A DNA stretch of 23,681 nucleotides from an uncultured Treponema sp. (GTDB lineage Bacteria; Spirochaetota; Spirochaetia; Treponematales; Treponemataceae), in contig CAKZZO010000021.1 of NCBI GenBank assembly GCA_937885175.1, positions 1-23,681 of the forward strand, read 5' to 3'. Below, piece by piece: positions 1 to 7,272 of the stretch (within the stretch, counting starts at the first letter, position 1; every line of letters starts with the position of its first letter). The translations under genes and the position numbers were made by a program. The notes beneath the pieces are model-generated. The model was not told the DNA's origin, searched no databases, and saw only the letters and a program-made list of their open reading frames with translations.

Positions 1-105
1 TTTTGGACTTTTTGTGCCCAGAACGTTTTTGTTCAAATCCTAGCATAAAGACAAAAGGAAGAACTTTGCAAACGAGATTTTGGATTATTACGACATTCTG
101 ACATC
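1..105. other. Gene-free left edge, nothing recognised
   Basis: This is the 105-base stretch downstream of the first minus-strand gene. I see only a weak four-base inverted repeat (GAAC, five bases, GTTC, near 22-34) and no convincing terminator, promoter or RNA gene. The downstream end of the dapA operon transcript probably lies here or beyond the window edge. Confidence 0.4.
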
Positions 106-528
106 CTACTGCGCCGTGGGCATGACGGAAAGCTCATCGTTTATCATCATCATGCGGTAAGAAAGTTCATCGTGAGGAAGCGGACCAATAAAACCACGGA
201 AAGGTTCACGGCTCTTTTTGAGGGCTTCCACCAGTGTGGCAAAGTCAACCGTGGTAAGCATGGAACGCTGCTCCACCAGAGAAAAATTAAAGACGTAAGC
301 ACCGATTCTGCGCGCAGTGGCAGTGCGTCCTACATCGTCCACTTCCCAGATGGGCAGGATACAATACTTGTGACGAATCATTTCGATTGTGGGCACGGCA
401 AGTACAAATGCCCAATCCTTTTGCTTCATTGCACGAATGAGCGTCTGGACTTTGCCATGCTGAATATCCATGTATTCTCCGATGCGTTCGCTATTCTGAG
501 TCTGTGCCTGTACTGTCAACTGTGCCAT
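106..528 (-). CDS. Hypothetical protein in the dapA-asd operon
   Basis: I do not recognise this 140-residue protein. It has no signal peptide and no long hydrophobic segment, so it is probably cytosolic. It starts with a Gln/Thr-rich polar stretch. A mixed alpha/beta body follows, with an IEMIRHKYCILPIWEV segment near residues 48-63, and it ends in a Met-rich tail with a YRMMM run. The ATG at 528 follows ATAGAGAA, a modest SD. The gene begins only 21 bases after the asd stop on the same strand, so it is very likely the third gene of dapA-asd. That suggests, without proving, a link to aspartate-family amino acids or the cell wall. An overlapping plus-strand frame (172-546) lacks an SD and is judged to be a shadow. 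Confidence 0.75.
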   Translation of the reverse strand: MAQLTVQAQTQNSERIGEYMDIQHGKVQTLIRAMKQKDWAFVLAVPTIEMIRHKYCILPIWEVDDVGRTATARRIGAYVFNFSLVEQRSMLTTVDFATLVEALKKSREPFRGFIGPLPHDELSYRMMMINDELSVMPTAQ

Positions 529-549
529 TTCTCTATGATACCATGAGTC

Positions 550-1653
550 CTATAGATTGTCAAAAAATCCTTTCGCTTTTAGCAGTTCTGCGTTCAGTAT
601 GCCGCCAAGGGCTGCACCACGCTTGGTATTATGGCTGAGGGCGACAAATTTTACGTCAAAGACATTGCATTTGCGAAGGCGGCCAAGCACACAGGCCATG
701 CCTTTTTCTGTATCGCGGTCACGGTTGGGCTGCGGACGGTTATTTTCGTAGCGGTAGACAATGGGATGCTCCGGTGCGCTGGGAAGCTTGAGTTCCTGGG
801 GCACGGAAGTGAATGTTTCCCAAATCTTGATAATTTGGTCAAGGCTGGGCTTTTTGTCGTCGGGCACATCAAATTCAAGGTTTACGCTGGCCGTGTGTCC
901 GTCAATAACAGGAACGCGGGTACAGGTTGAAGACACAAGCGGTGCGGGAGCATTTTCTATCTTTCCGCCACTCACTTTGCCAAGGATTTTTAGGCATTCT
1001 TTTTCGGTCTTTTCTTCCTCACCGCCGATATAGGGAACGATATTGTCAATCATGTCGAATGAGGGAACACCGGGATAGCCTGCACCAGAAACTGCCTGCA
1101 AGGTGGTGACAATCATGCGCTTTACGGGATAGCCCGCCTGCTGCAATGCATGAAGGGGCATCATGTAGGTCTGGAGCGAACAGTTTGGCTTTACGGCAAT
1201 AAAGCCCTTTTTCCAGCCATGGTGCTTTTGCTGTTCTTTGATGATATCCAGATGGGCAAAGTTGATTTCAGGCACCAGCATGGGCACATCTTCCGTCCAG
1301 CGGTTTGCGCTAGCATTTGAGACAACAGGAATGTCTTCTGCGGCATAGGCTTCTTCCAATGCCTTAATTTCGTCCTTGCCCATTTCCAATGCACTGAAGA
1401 CAAACTTACACTTTCCCAAAGCAAGCGTGGGGTCGTTTGCATCCTGCACGGTAAGGTTTGCAACGCCAGCGGGAATATTTGCGCCGATAAGCCAGCGGTT
1501 TTCCACAGCATCCTTGTAGAGTTTTCCTGCACTGCGGGGACTTGCCGCCACATAGGTGACTTCAAACCAGGGATGATTTTCCAGCAACTTAATATATCTC
1601 TGGCCGACCATTCCTGTCGCGCCAAGCACACCTACTGCTATTTTATCACTCAT
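550..1653 (-). CDS. asd: Aspartate-semialdehyde dehydrogenase (archaeal/fungal type)
   Basis: It reduces aspartyl-4-phosphate to aspartate semialdehyde with NADPH. This is the branch point to lysine/diaminopimelate, threonine and methionine. The 367-residue protein has an N-terminal Rossmann motif GVLGATGMVGQ (residues 8-18), the nucleophilic cysteine in KPNCSLQTY (Cys158) and a probable acid/base histidine in VIDGHTASV (His253). The KPNCS context and overall length fit the subfamily usual in archaea and fungi rather than the E. coli-type enzyme; that assignment is from memory of the motifs. The ATG at 1653 is preferred over one at 1686, because the longer frame would run back into dapA while 1653 has AGGAG eight bases upstream. 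It begins 20 bases after the dapA stop. Confidence 0.95.
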   Translation of the reverse strand: MSDKIAVGVLGATGMVGQRYIKLLENHPWFEVTYVAASPRSAGKLYKDAVENRWLIGANIPAGVANLTVQDANDPTLALGKCKFVFSALEMGKDEIKALEEAYAAEDIPVVSNASANRWTEDVPMLVPEINFAHLDIIKEQQKHHGWKKGFIAVKPNCSLQTYMMPLHALQQAGYPVKRMIVTTLQAVSGAGYPGVPSFDMIDNIVPYIGGEEEKTEKECLKILGKVSGGKIENAPAPLVSSTCTRVPVIDGHTASVNLEFDVPDDKKPSLDQIIKIWETFTSVPQELKLPSAPEHPIVYRYENNRPQPNRDRDTEKGMACVLGRLRKCNVFDVKFVALSHNTKRGAALGGILNAELLKAKGFFDNL

Positions 1654-1658
1654 ACTAT

Positions 1659-1676
1659 ATACTCCTAATACTCCTA
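1659..1676 (-). promoter_or_regulatory. Tandem duplicated Shine-Dalgarno before asd
   Basis: On the minus strand the nine bases TAGGAGTAT occur twice, back to back with no mismatch, directly before the asd ATG. The copy nearer asd is well placed as its SD. The farther copy begins with the TAG stop codon of dapA. A ribosome terminating on dapA therefore sits on SD sequence, which fits translational coupling of the two genes. Confidence 0.7.
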
Positions 1677-2579
1677 CAGCCCGCAATCGTGCAACGCTTT
1701 TTCGATTACTTTTTTTGCCTCGTCGTGCACTTCAACCAGAGGCAGACGCAAAGCTCCAGAGGGCATCTTCTTGTAGTTCATCGCATACTTGATGCTTGTG
1801 GGATTACCGTCCACAAAGGCCGCCTTAAAGAATGGCAAGAGACGGTAGTGGATTTCGCGGGCTTTTTTCATGTCGCCGTTCAGTGCCGCATTGGTCATCT
1901 CGGTGACTTCGGCAGGAGCAAGGTTTGACACGACGGACACAATGCCATCGCCACCCACAGCAACCAGAGGAAGGGTCAGGCCGTCATCTCCGCTCAAAAC
2001 CGCAAAGTCAGGCTTTTTTGACTTTATCTGTGCGATTACCGCCATCATCTGGTTGATGTCACCACTAGCCTCTTTTACGCCGATGATATTGGGCAGTTCT
2101 GCAATGCGTGCCAGAAGGGGCGTGGGAATATTCTTTCCAGTACGTCCTGCGATATTGTAGACCACAATGGGAATGCCCACCTTGGAGACTGCTTCAAAAT
2201 GGCGGAAAATTCCTTCATCACTGGGCTTGTTATAGTAGGGAGTTACAACCAATGCGGCATCCGCTCCCATTTTTTTGACACGCTCGCAATAGCGAACGGC
2301 ATCACGAGTATTGTTTGAGCCGGCTCCAATCACAACGGGAATTTTTTTGCCCTGTGACTTTTCCCATGCGCGTACTTCACTGATGACGATTTCAATCATC
2401 TTTTCTTCTTCATCTTCATCCAGCGTAGGAGTCTCGCCTGTTGTTCCCAGAGGAACAAGACCATCGATTCCCTTTTCAAGCTGAAACAAAACGTTCTTGC
2501 GGAATCCTTCGTAATCCACTGAACCGTCTGCCTTCATCGGTGTAATCATCGCCGTAAAAGCACCACGCAATGCACTCAT
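1674..2579 (-). CDS. dapA: 4-hydroxy-tetrahydrodipicolinate synthase
   Basis: It condenses pyruvate with aspartate semialdehyde, the first committed step to diaminopimelate and lysine. It is a TIM-barrel class I aldolase of 301 residues, close to the usual 290-300. Visible hallmarks are PLGTTGETPTL (the Thr-Thr pair at 46-47), VYNIAGRTG with the catalytic Tyr141 and substrate-binding Arg146, and the Schiff-base lysine in GVKEASGD (Lys169). The start at 2579 is chosen over 2609 because GAGG lies five bases upstream and homologues begin near the RGAFTAMITP segment. It is the first gene of a dapA-asd-hypothetical operon and so makes the consumer of the product of its neighbour. Confidence 0.97.
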   Translation of the reverse strand: MSALRGAFTAMITPMKADGSVDYEGFRKNVLFQLEKGIDGLVPLGTTGETPTLDEDEEEKMIEIVISEVRAWEKSQGKKIPVVIGAGSNNTRDAVRYCERVKKMGADAALVVTPYYNKPSDEGIFRHFEAVSKVGIPIVVYNIAGRTGKNIPTPLLARIAELPNIIGVKEASGDINQMMAVIAQIKSKKPDFAVLSGDDGLTLPLVAVGGDGIVSVVSNLAPAEVTEMTNAALNGDMKKAREIHYRLLPFFKAAFVDGNPTSIKYAMNYKKMPSGALRLPLVEVHDEAKKVIEKALHDCGL

Positions 2580-2616
2580 ATATACCTCGCAAAATGGCAA
2601 AAAAGCCAACCTTTCT

Positions 2617-2649
2617 ATTATAATACTGATTTTTGGGGGTATAATGCAA
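2617..2649 (-). promoter_or_regulatory. Probable dapA operon promoter
   Basis: On the minus strand a TTGCAT -35-like box (2644-2649) is followed after 18 bases by TATTAT (2620-2625), which overlaps a perfect TATAAT (2617-2622). The site lies just below the thrH terminator and 38-70 bases above the dapA start, where a promoter is expected. No operator or riboswitch is evident in the short leader. Confidence 0.5.
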
Positions 2650-2672
2650 GAGATTTTTGGAAGATAAAGGGG

Positions 2673-2720
2673 TGCGGGGAAAAAGAAAGCCTTTTGTAAA
2701 AAGGTGGCGTTTGCCCCGCA
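2673..2720 (-). terminator. Intrinsic terminator after thrH-like gene
   Basis: Read on the minus strand, a hairpin CCTTTT-loop-AAAAGG (2690-2704) is followed by a T-rich run (CTTTCTTTTT). An outer pair TGCGGGG/CCCCGCA (2714-2720 with 2673-2679) encloses both. It begins four bases after the stop codon at 2725. The G-rich outer arms resemble the palindromes seen elsewhere in the window, so it may be a degenerate member of that family. Confidence 0.7.
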
Positions 2721-2724
2721 AGGG

Positions 2725-3330
2725 TTATTTCTTCAATTCCGCCCGAATGGCTGAGAGCAGTTCATCGTATTCCGTAAAGGCGGGCAGATTGGGATAATCC
2801 GCCTTGATTTTGTCGGTAGTACGGAAGAGAAAGCCTGCCGCGCTGGCCTGAATCATGGCCAAATCGTTGTAACTGTCACCGCTTGCTATGGTCTTGTAGC
2901 CAATGGACTGAAAGGCCTTTACGGTGGTCAGTTTTGAATCCTTGATGCGCATCTTAAAATCAGTGATTTCGCCAGTGGGCGCAACTACCAGTTCATTGCA
3001 GAAAATCGTAGGCATTCCCAGTTTTTTCATCAGCGGAGCGGCAAACTGCGTAAAGGTGTCGCTCAAAATAACGGTCTGGCAGTCCGCGCGCAGGGCATCC
3101 AGAAAATCCTTTGCCCCCGGCAGGGGATCAATTTTTGCAATGGTGTCTTGAATTTCTTTTAAGCCAAGCCCATGCTCCTTGAGGATGCCCAAGCGCCACT
3201 TCATCAGTTTGTCATAGTCGGGTTCATCACGGGTAGTGCGCTTCAGTTCGGGAATGCCGCTGGCTTCGCTAAAGGCAATCCAAATTTCAGGAACAAGAAC
3301 GCCTTCCAAATCAAGACAAGTAATATACAT
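2725..3330 (-). CDS. thrH: HAD phosphatase, ThrH type (phosphoserine phosphatase / homoserine phosphotransferase)
   Basis: A HAD-superfamily enzyme of 201 residues. Its N-terminus CLDLEGVLVPE is the characteristic ThrH version of motif I, with nucleophile Asp7 and Glu9 in place of the usual second Asp. Motif II is ILSDTF (Ser90), the motif III lysine is near Lys133, and motif IV is GDSYND (151-156). The Pseudomonas ThrH family member hydrolyses phosphoserine and can transfer the phosphate to homoserine; which activity applies here is inferred. The start at 3330 has AGGAG six bases upstream and is preferred over 3357. It is the last gene behind the ASKHA ATPase and lies directly upstream of the dapA operon, so it may join serine/threonine metabolism to the aspartate pathway. 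Confidence 0.88.
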   Translation of the reverse strand: MYITCLDLEGVLVPEIWIAFSEASGIPELKRTTRDEPDYDKLMKWRLGILKEHGLGLKEIQDTIAKIDPLPGAKDFLDALRADCQTVILSDTFTQFAAPLMKKLGMPTIFCNELVVAPTGEITDFKMRIKDSKLTTVKAFQSIGYKTIASGDSYNDLAMIQASAAGFLFRTTDKIKADYPNLPAFTEYDELLSAIRAELKK

Positions 3331-3344
3331 AGTAACTCCTATAC

Positions 3345-3366
3345 AAAAAGTCCGCAATGTGCGGTT
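3345..3366 (-). terminator. Weak terminator-like hairpin between ASKHA gene and thrH
   Basis: On the minus strand CCGCA-CAT-TGCGG is followed by ACTTTTTG. The stem is only five base pairs, so it may attenuate rather than stop transcription into the thrH-like gene. The ASKHA stop codon lies at its upstream edge. Confidence 0.35.
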
Positions 3367-4797
3367 TTAAAAATCAATAGAATTTAAGAATCGTATCTGA
3401 AATTCGGGTACGGCGGCAAGATTAATCTGATAGGATTTTTTTGCCAGTTCCGTACACTTTTTCCTAAGCGTAGGAGAAAAGAGCAAGGCTATTGCTCCTG
3501 CCAGGGCAGCGTTTCCCAGATGGACGGTTCTTTTTTCCAGTTCCGAGGGAATGAGTCCGATTTTTGCGGAACTCTTCATGGAAAGTTTAGTGCCGAACGC
3601 TCCTGCAATGCAGAAGACAGGCAGAGACGGCGATTTTTCCAGCATATACTGCAGGCCAGTGCGCACCGCAGACTTTGCAAGCTGCAGATTGCGGATATCC
3701 TGCTGTGAAATGTAAACCGCCGGGGTAAATTCAATGCATCTCATGCCGTCGCCCAGTTTTGAGCCTCCCTTGATGATTACGCCGCTCTTGTCCAGAAATT
3801 TGTTTTCATACAAGGTGGCAATTGCGCTCACCAGACCAGAGCCACAGATGCCTTTTGCATTCACATCGCCTATGACGTGACAAATCAACTTTCCGTTTTC
3901 ATAGGCAACCTTGTCGATTGCGCCTTCCACTGCACTCATGCCGCAACTGATGTTTGCCGCCTCAAAGGCAGGTCCCGCCGCCGCAGATGTACAGAGAATT
4001 CTTCCCGCATAATCCCTGCCGTCAGGAACATAGAGGGCAATTTCGCTGTTGGTGCCCACATCCGCAATCAGGCGGGGAGCCGTCAGCGGAGATTCCCAGG
4101 GATGCAGTTCGGCAGTTGCGCCGGGAACGGGAAATCCCGCAGAAAGCATGGCGCACACCGTATCCGCACCGATAAAGGCTCCGATACAGGGAGGAAAGTA
4201 GACGGGAGTTTCCGTGCTCACCACACTGGCACCAAAGACCTTGAGCATTTCGGTGGTGGGCTTATCCAGATTTTCATTGTGAACGCAGGCCGTACCCGAA
4301 CGAACCTTTCCCCAGGTGGCGGTAAAGTCAAATAAAGAGGCGGGCGTAAAGGGAGCCGCCGCAAGTCCGCTCACGGGAACCGCACACACAAAACTGAGCA
4401 TGGTGGTGTTTCCGGTGATGACAATAGAAGTGATGACAGGATTTACGCCCCGCGGCATTTTAGGAGCGGCAGCCTGCAAGACCTGGGCAAACATTTTTTC
4501 CAGCTGAACGATAATGCCATAGTGAAGCGCAGAAGGACCGCTTTCCACCGTCTGGGCAGAACCCGTAAGCGGCGGACGGGTGGCAAATGAAATGCGGCGG
4601 ATAACATCGTAGCCATAACGCATCTGCACATTTTTTGCCGCCACCCTTGCAAGAAGCGTTCTTGTACCCAGTGCATAGGCAGAAACCGCCACAGTCGTCG
4701 TACCCACATCAACGGCAAGACCGACTGCAGAGGGAGGAAGCTTCGTATCAATTTCTTCTGGTATTGCCGGGATTGAACCTTCTGTCAGTATTTCCAT
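3367..4797 (-). CDS. ASKHA-domain ATPase, RACo/DUF4445 type, lacking the ferredoxin domain
   Basis: This 476-residue protein matches the C-terminal actin-like ATPase part of RACo-type reductive activators of corrinoid proteins. Signature stretches are AVDVGTTTVAV (phosphate 1 loop, 28-38), VITGNTTM (126-133), CIGAFIGADTVCAM (204-217), ADVGTNSEIAL (245-255) and AAAGPAFEAANI (272-283). Family members usually carry an N-terminal [2Fe-2S] ferredoxin domain and are about 600 residues; here the protein begins almost at the ATPase fold and no ferredoxin cysteine cluster is seen. It has an SD (GGAAGG) seven bases before the ATG and follows the outer-membrane protein gene by 30 bases. No corrinoid protein or methyltransferase is nearby, so its target is unknown. 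It is Ala-rich but otherwise ordinary. Confidence 0.82.
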   Translation of the reverse strand: MEILTEGSIPAIPEEIDTKLPPSAVGLAVDVGTTTVAVSAYALGTRTLLARVAAKNVQMRYGYDVIRRISFATRPPLTGSAQTVESGPSALHYGIIVQLEKMFAQVLQAAAPKMPRGVNPVITSIVITGNTTMLSFVCAVPVSGLAAAPFTPASLFDFTATWGKVRSGTACVHNENLDKPTTEMLKVFGASVVSTETPVYFPPCIGAFIGADTVCAMLSAGFPVPGATAELHPWESPLTAPRLIADVGTNSEIALYVPDGRDYAGRILCTSAAAGPAFEAANISCGMSAVEGAIDKVAYENGKLICHVIGDVNAKGICGSGLVSAIATLYENKFLDKSGVIIKGGSKLGDGMRCIEFTPAVYISQQDIRNLQLAKSAVRTGLQYMLEKSPSLPVFCIAGAFGTKLSMKSSAKIGLIPSELEKRTVHLGNAALAGAIALLFSPTLRKKCTELAKKSYQINLAAVPEFQIRFLNSIDF

Positions 4798-4827
4798 AAT
4801 CGCACCTTCCCTTATTATTGCACTTGT

Positions 4828-5391
4828 CTAGTTTATCGTCAATTTCAAAAACACAGAAAGTATATTATCTGCGCCGTCACCCCTGGGCATTCTGCGCCAT
4901 GCAGCCCCTACAATCGGTCCAACCTTACAGCGTCCATGCAAAAAATCATACTGGATGCCGATTTTAAATCCGTTTCCCCATTGGGTTGACTCCCAATAGG
5001 CATCGTTTCCCGTCAAGTCAACAGCGTCACTGCGGCGTCCCAGGGCATAGTCAATGGAAATCATCAGTCCTGCCAACCCCGGATAAATCTGAAAGCCCAA
5101 AAGTCCTGCATAGTCAAACATATAGATGTGCTTTCCGCCATCCCAGCGCAAGTCAAACATGCCTTCCGCACCCAGATAGAGGCGCACTGGGTCGGCAAGG
5201 GGAAAATGATAGCCCACATTCGTATTCACAATAAACTGACCCGGAGAATTCAGGCTGCTGTTGCGGTCTCGCGTTTTCTTGTTGCCGTAAAAGACATAGC
5301 CTGAGCCGATGCCAAATTCCATGCCGCCAAAAGCATACGAATCTATAATCAGTGCCGAAAAGAGCGCAAGCACGCAAAGTATTTTTTTCAT
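4828..5391 (-). CDS. Probable small outer-membrane beta-barrel protein
   Basis: The 187-residue protein opens with a typical signal peptide (MKK, hydrophobic core, cleavage likely after the SYA near residue 20). The rest is rich in Gly, Tyr and Phe, with alternating hydrophobic strands such as GMEFGIGSGYVFYG and RLYLGAEGMFDLRW. It ends in a strand-like LSVFLKLTIN. This pattern fits a small outer-membrane barrel, as is common in treponemes; I cannot assign a named family. The start at 5391 has GGAG six bases upstream and places the signal peptide at the terminus, unlike the alternative at 5403. It heads a minus-strand group with the ASKHA ATPase and the thrH-like gene. Confidence 0.75.
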   Translation of the reverse strand: MKKILCVLALFSALIIDSYAFGGMEFGIGSGYVFYGNKKTRDRNSSLNSPGQFIVNTNVGYHFPLADPVRLYLGAEGMFDLRWDGGKHIYMFDYAGLLGFQIYPGLAGLMISIDYALGRRSDAVDLTGNDAYWESTQWGNGFKIGIQYDFLHGRCKVGPIVGAAWRRMPRGDGADNILSVFLKLTIN

Positions 5392-5438
5392 ACAGAACTC
5401 CATTTTGATTATCGGCAGAATTCAATATGCAGTTTACC

Positions 5439-5461
5439 GCAGGGGGAAGACTTCCCCCTGC
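5439..5461. repeat. Perfect 23-base palindrome (repeat family copy A)
   Basis: Eleven bases GCAGGGGGAAG, a central A, then the exact reverse complement. It sits between the divergent outer-membrane protein and COG2426 genes, so it is not a simple 3' terminator. The same core recurs near 7295, 16825 and 22036. Its right edge lies nine bases before a TATACT box. Confidence 0.85.
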
Positions 5462-5469
5462 AAAAATGC

Positions 5470-5484
5470 TATACTCACACCATG
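5470..5484 (+). promoter_or_regulatory. -10-like TATACT at leaderless spacing before the COG2426 start
   Basis: TATACT (5470-5475) is followed by exactly six bases and then the ATG at 5482. With standard -10 geometry, transcription would begin at or next to the A of the start codon. No SD precedes the ATG. No good -35 box is seen; the palindrome at 5439-5461 covers that position. Confidence 0.5.
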
Positions 5485-5964
5485 ATACAAAAATACCTCT
5501 GGATTTTCCTGATTTCAATGGTGCCGCTCATCGAACTGCGCGGGGCGATTCCCGTTTCTCAGGCTCTGGAACTTCCGCTTTTGCAGTCATATATTGTGTG
5601 CATCGTGGGAAACATGATTCCCGTGCCGATTATCTACCTTTTTGCCCGCAAATTTTTGGAATGGGGACAGGACAAAAGGCTTATCGGAGGCATCTGCACC
5701 TTTTTTCTGACCAAGGGTACCAGCGCAGGACAAAAAATGCAGGAAAAGGCAGGCAGGGGGCTTTTTGTGGCACTTTTTCTCTTTGTAGGCATCCCCCTGC
5801 CCGGTACAGGCGCATGGACAGGAACACTGGCAGCCAGTCTTTTGGATATGAAATTCAAGGAAACGGTGATTGCCGTGCTTGCAGGCGTACTCTTTGCCGG
5901 TGTCATTATGATGCTGATTAGTTTTGGCGCATTTACCGCACTGTTTGCGGCGGTCAGATCCTAA
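5482..5964 (+). CDS. COG2426-type small multidrug-export-like membrane protein
   Basis: A 160-residue integral membrane protein with about four hydrophobic segments (roughly residues 3-30, 34-54, 92-112 and 125-155). It carries the two hallmark motifs of the family: PLIELRGAIPV near the N-terminus and GIPLPGTGAWTGTLAA near residues 100-115. The family is often annotated as small multidrug export protein, but its substrate is not established and the name should be held loosely. The ATG at 5482 has no SD and is preceded by TATACT at leaderless distance. Its stop codon overlaps the start of the next gene (TAATG), so the two are co-translated. Confidence 0.85.
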   Translation: MIQKYLWIFLISMVPLIELRGAIPVSQALELPLLQSYIVCIVGNMIPVPIIYLFARKFLEWGQDKRLIGGICTFFLTKGTSAGQKMQEKAGRGLFVALFLFVGIPLPGTGAWTGTLAASLLDMKFKETVIAVLAGVLFAGVIMMLISFGAFTALFAAVRS

Positions 5965-6608
5965 TGGCAGTGCTTGCCCAGGGCGAGTGGTTTTCATACC
6001 CTCTTGACGAAAAAACATCGGTCAGCGTTGTACGGAAACGCATTAAAACGCTCCGTCTCCGCATCAACCTGCATGGAAGCGTGTCCTGCTCCGTTCCCTG
6101 GCTGACCACAAAAAATGCCGTCATAACATTTATTGAAAGCCGTCGGAAATGGATTGAAAAATCCCTTGCGCAGGTAAAATCAATAGAAGAAAAACCCCAA
6201 AGCCTGCGACCAGACAGCGGAGCCGCCCTTGAAGGACTCACCCTCGCGGACTTCAGTGCAAAAGGCTACAGCAAGGCATGGAAATATGCCGCCCTCAAGA
6301 ATTTTTCGGCAACCGCCCTACGCTTTCTCCCCTGTTTTTTGGAAAAACCAATTCCCTTTACCTGCGGCCAATTAAAAGGTCGGGCAATGAAAAGCCTTTG
6401 GGGCAGCTGCAACCGCCGCACCAATATCGTCACGCTAAACTGGGCACTCTTTGCCGCACCCCAGGCCTGCATAGACTATGTGGTGCTCCATGAACTGACC
6501 CATTTTCTCTACCTCTACCATGACAAGCAGTTTTACGGCTTTATCGCCCGCTGGATGCCGGACTACAAGGAAAGAATCAAAATACTTAAAACGATAAGAA
6601 TGGAATAA
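5964..6608 (+). CDS. YgjP/SprT-like zinc metallopeptidase (DUF45 family)
   Basis: A 214-residue protein with the YgjP-like layout: an N-terminal beta-rich part with VRKRIKTLRLRINLHGSVSC, a central KSLWGSCNRRTNIVTLNWAL segment (143-162) and the zinc site HELTH (176-180) with third ligand His186 in LYHDKQF. The WGSC and HExxH motifs together are typical of this family, which is thought to be a cytosolic zinc-dependent peptidase. Its substrate is unknown. The ATG overlaps the upstream stop by one base and lacks an SD, which points to translation by coupling. Its last 23 bases overlap the end of the convergent HAD gene. Confidence 0.88.
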   Translation: MAVLAQGEWFSYPLDEKTSVSVVRKRIKTLRLRINLHGSVSCSVPWLTTKNAVITFIESRRKWIEKSLAQVKSIEEKPQSLRPDSGAALEGLTLADFSAKGYSKAWKYAALKNFSATALRFLPCFLEKPIPFTCGQLKGRAMKSLWGSCNRRTNIVTLNWALFAAPQACIDYVVLHELTHFLYLYHDKQFYGFIARWMPDYKERIKILKTIRME

Positions 6609-7272
6609 CCTGTCCCGGATTTGCACAAGTCATGTCCGCAAGGGGGAGGATGCGGCGCCAGTCACTTTCAGGCGGTTCAGTAATTTCTTCGGCAGCCTTA
6701 TCATACACAGCCACTACTGGAAAACCTGCGGCATGGGCAGTACGGATAGCGTGCAAGGCGTCCTCAAAGACCACCGCCTGTGCAGGGGGAACACCAGCCA
6801 TCTCCGCACTTTTCTGAAAGATGAGCGGCTTGCTTTTTGAAGTATGAAAATCTTCGCAGGAGTTGAGGGCAAAAAAATACTTTTCAATACCCAGCCGCTC
6901 CAGACAGGCCCGCACCAGACGCTTATCAGTAGCACTGGCCAGAATGGCAGGAATGTGCAGTTGGTACAGCCGCTGCAAAAGCTCCAATGCACCAGGCTTT
7001 AAGGCCAAGTCCGTGCTGTAATGGCGGTAGGCAGCATCATCAATTTCCTGAATGACCTCCTCCACCGTGCCCTTAAAATCATAGCGTTCAATCAAATAAT
7101 GAGCCGTTTCCACCGAATTGAGCACCTTCAAATCATACCACACATCTTCCGCGGGCACTTTTCCATGAGAGCGAATAAGATTTTTTCCCAGCCCCGCCCA
7201 CATGCCCATGGAATCCAGCAGAGTGCCGTCCATATCAAAAATAGCGCATTTCATTGTCTCACGAAGATTCAT
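6586..7272 (-). CDS. HAD-superfamily phosphatase, beta-phosphoglucomutase-like
   Basis: A haloacid-dehalogenase hydrolase with a C1 helical cap. Motif I is IFDMDGTLLDS near the N-terminus, motif II is ILASAT, the motif III lysine is in SKSKPLIF, and motif IV is VVFEDALHAI. Cytosolic sugar-phosphate or similar phosphatase activity is inferred; the substrate cannot be read. The start is uncertain. ATG 7272 (228 residues) lies six bases after TATACT, giving a leaderless start. ATG 7254 (222 residues) begins right at the conserved MKCAIFDMDG with only a close GTGAG as SD. ATG 7290 would lie upstream of the promoter box. The gene end overlaps the YgjP-type gene tail to tail. Confidence 0.85.
   Translation of the reverse strand: MNLRETMKCAIFDMDGTLLDSMGMWAGLGKNLIRSHGKVPAEDVWYDLKVLNSVETAHYLIERYDFKGTVEEVIQEIDDAAYRHYSTDLALKPGALELLQRLYQLHIPAILASATDKRLVRACLERLGIEKYFFALNSCEDFHTSKSKPLIFQKSAEMAGVPPAQAVVFEDALHAIRTAHAAGFPVVAVYDKAAEEITEPPESDWRRILPLADMTCANPGQVIPFLSF

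Noticed and set aside
31..40. GTTCAAATCC, resembling a tRNA T-arm
   Set aside because: The flanking five bases do not form a T-stem, and no acceptor or anticodon arm can be drawn around it.
172..546. 124-residue plus-strand frame opposite the hypothetical gene
   Set aside because: No SD, whereas the minus-strand frame has operon position and spacing. Since both are unknown, this is the weakest strand choice in the window.
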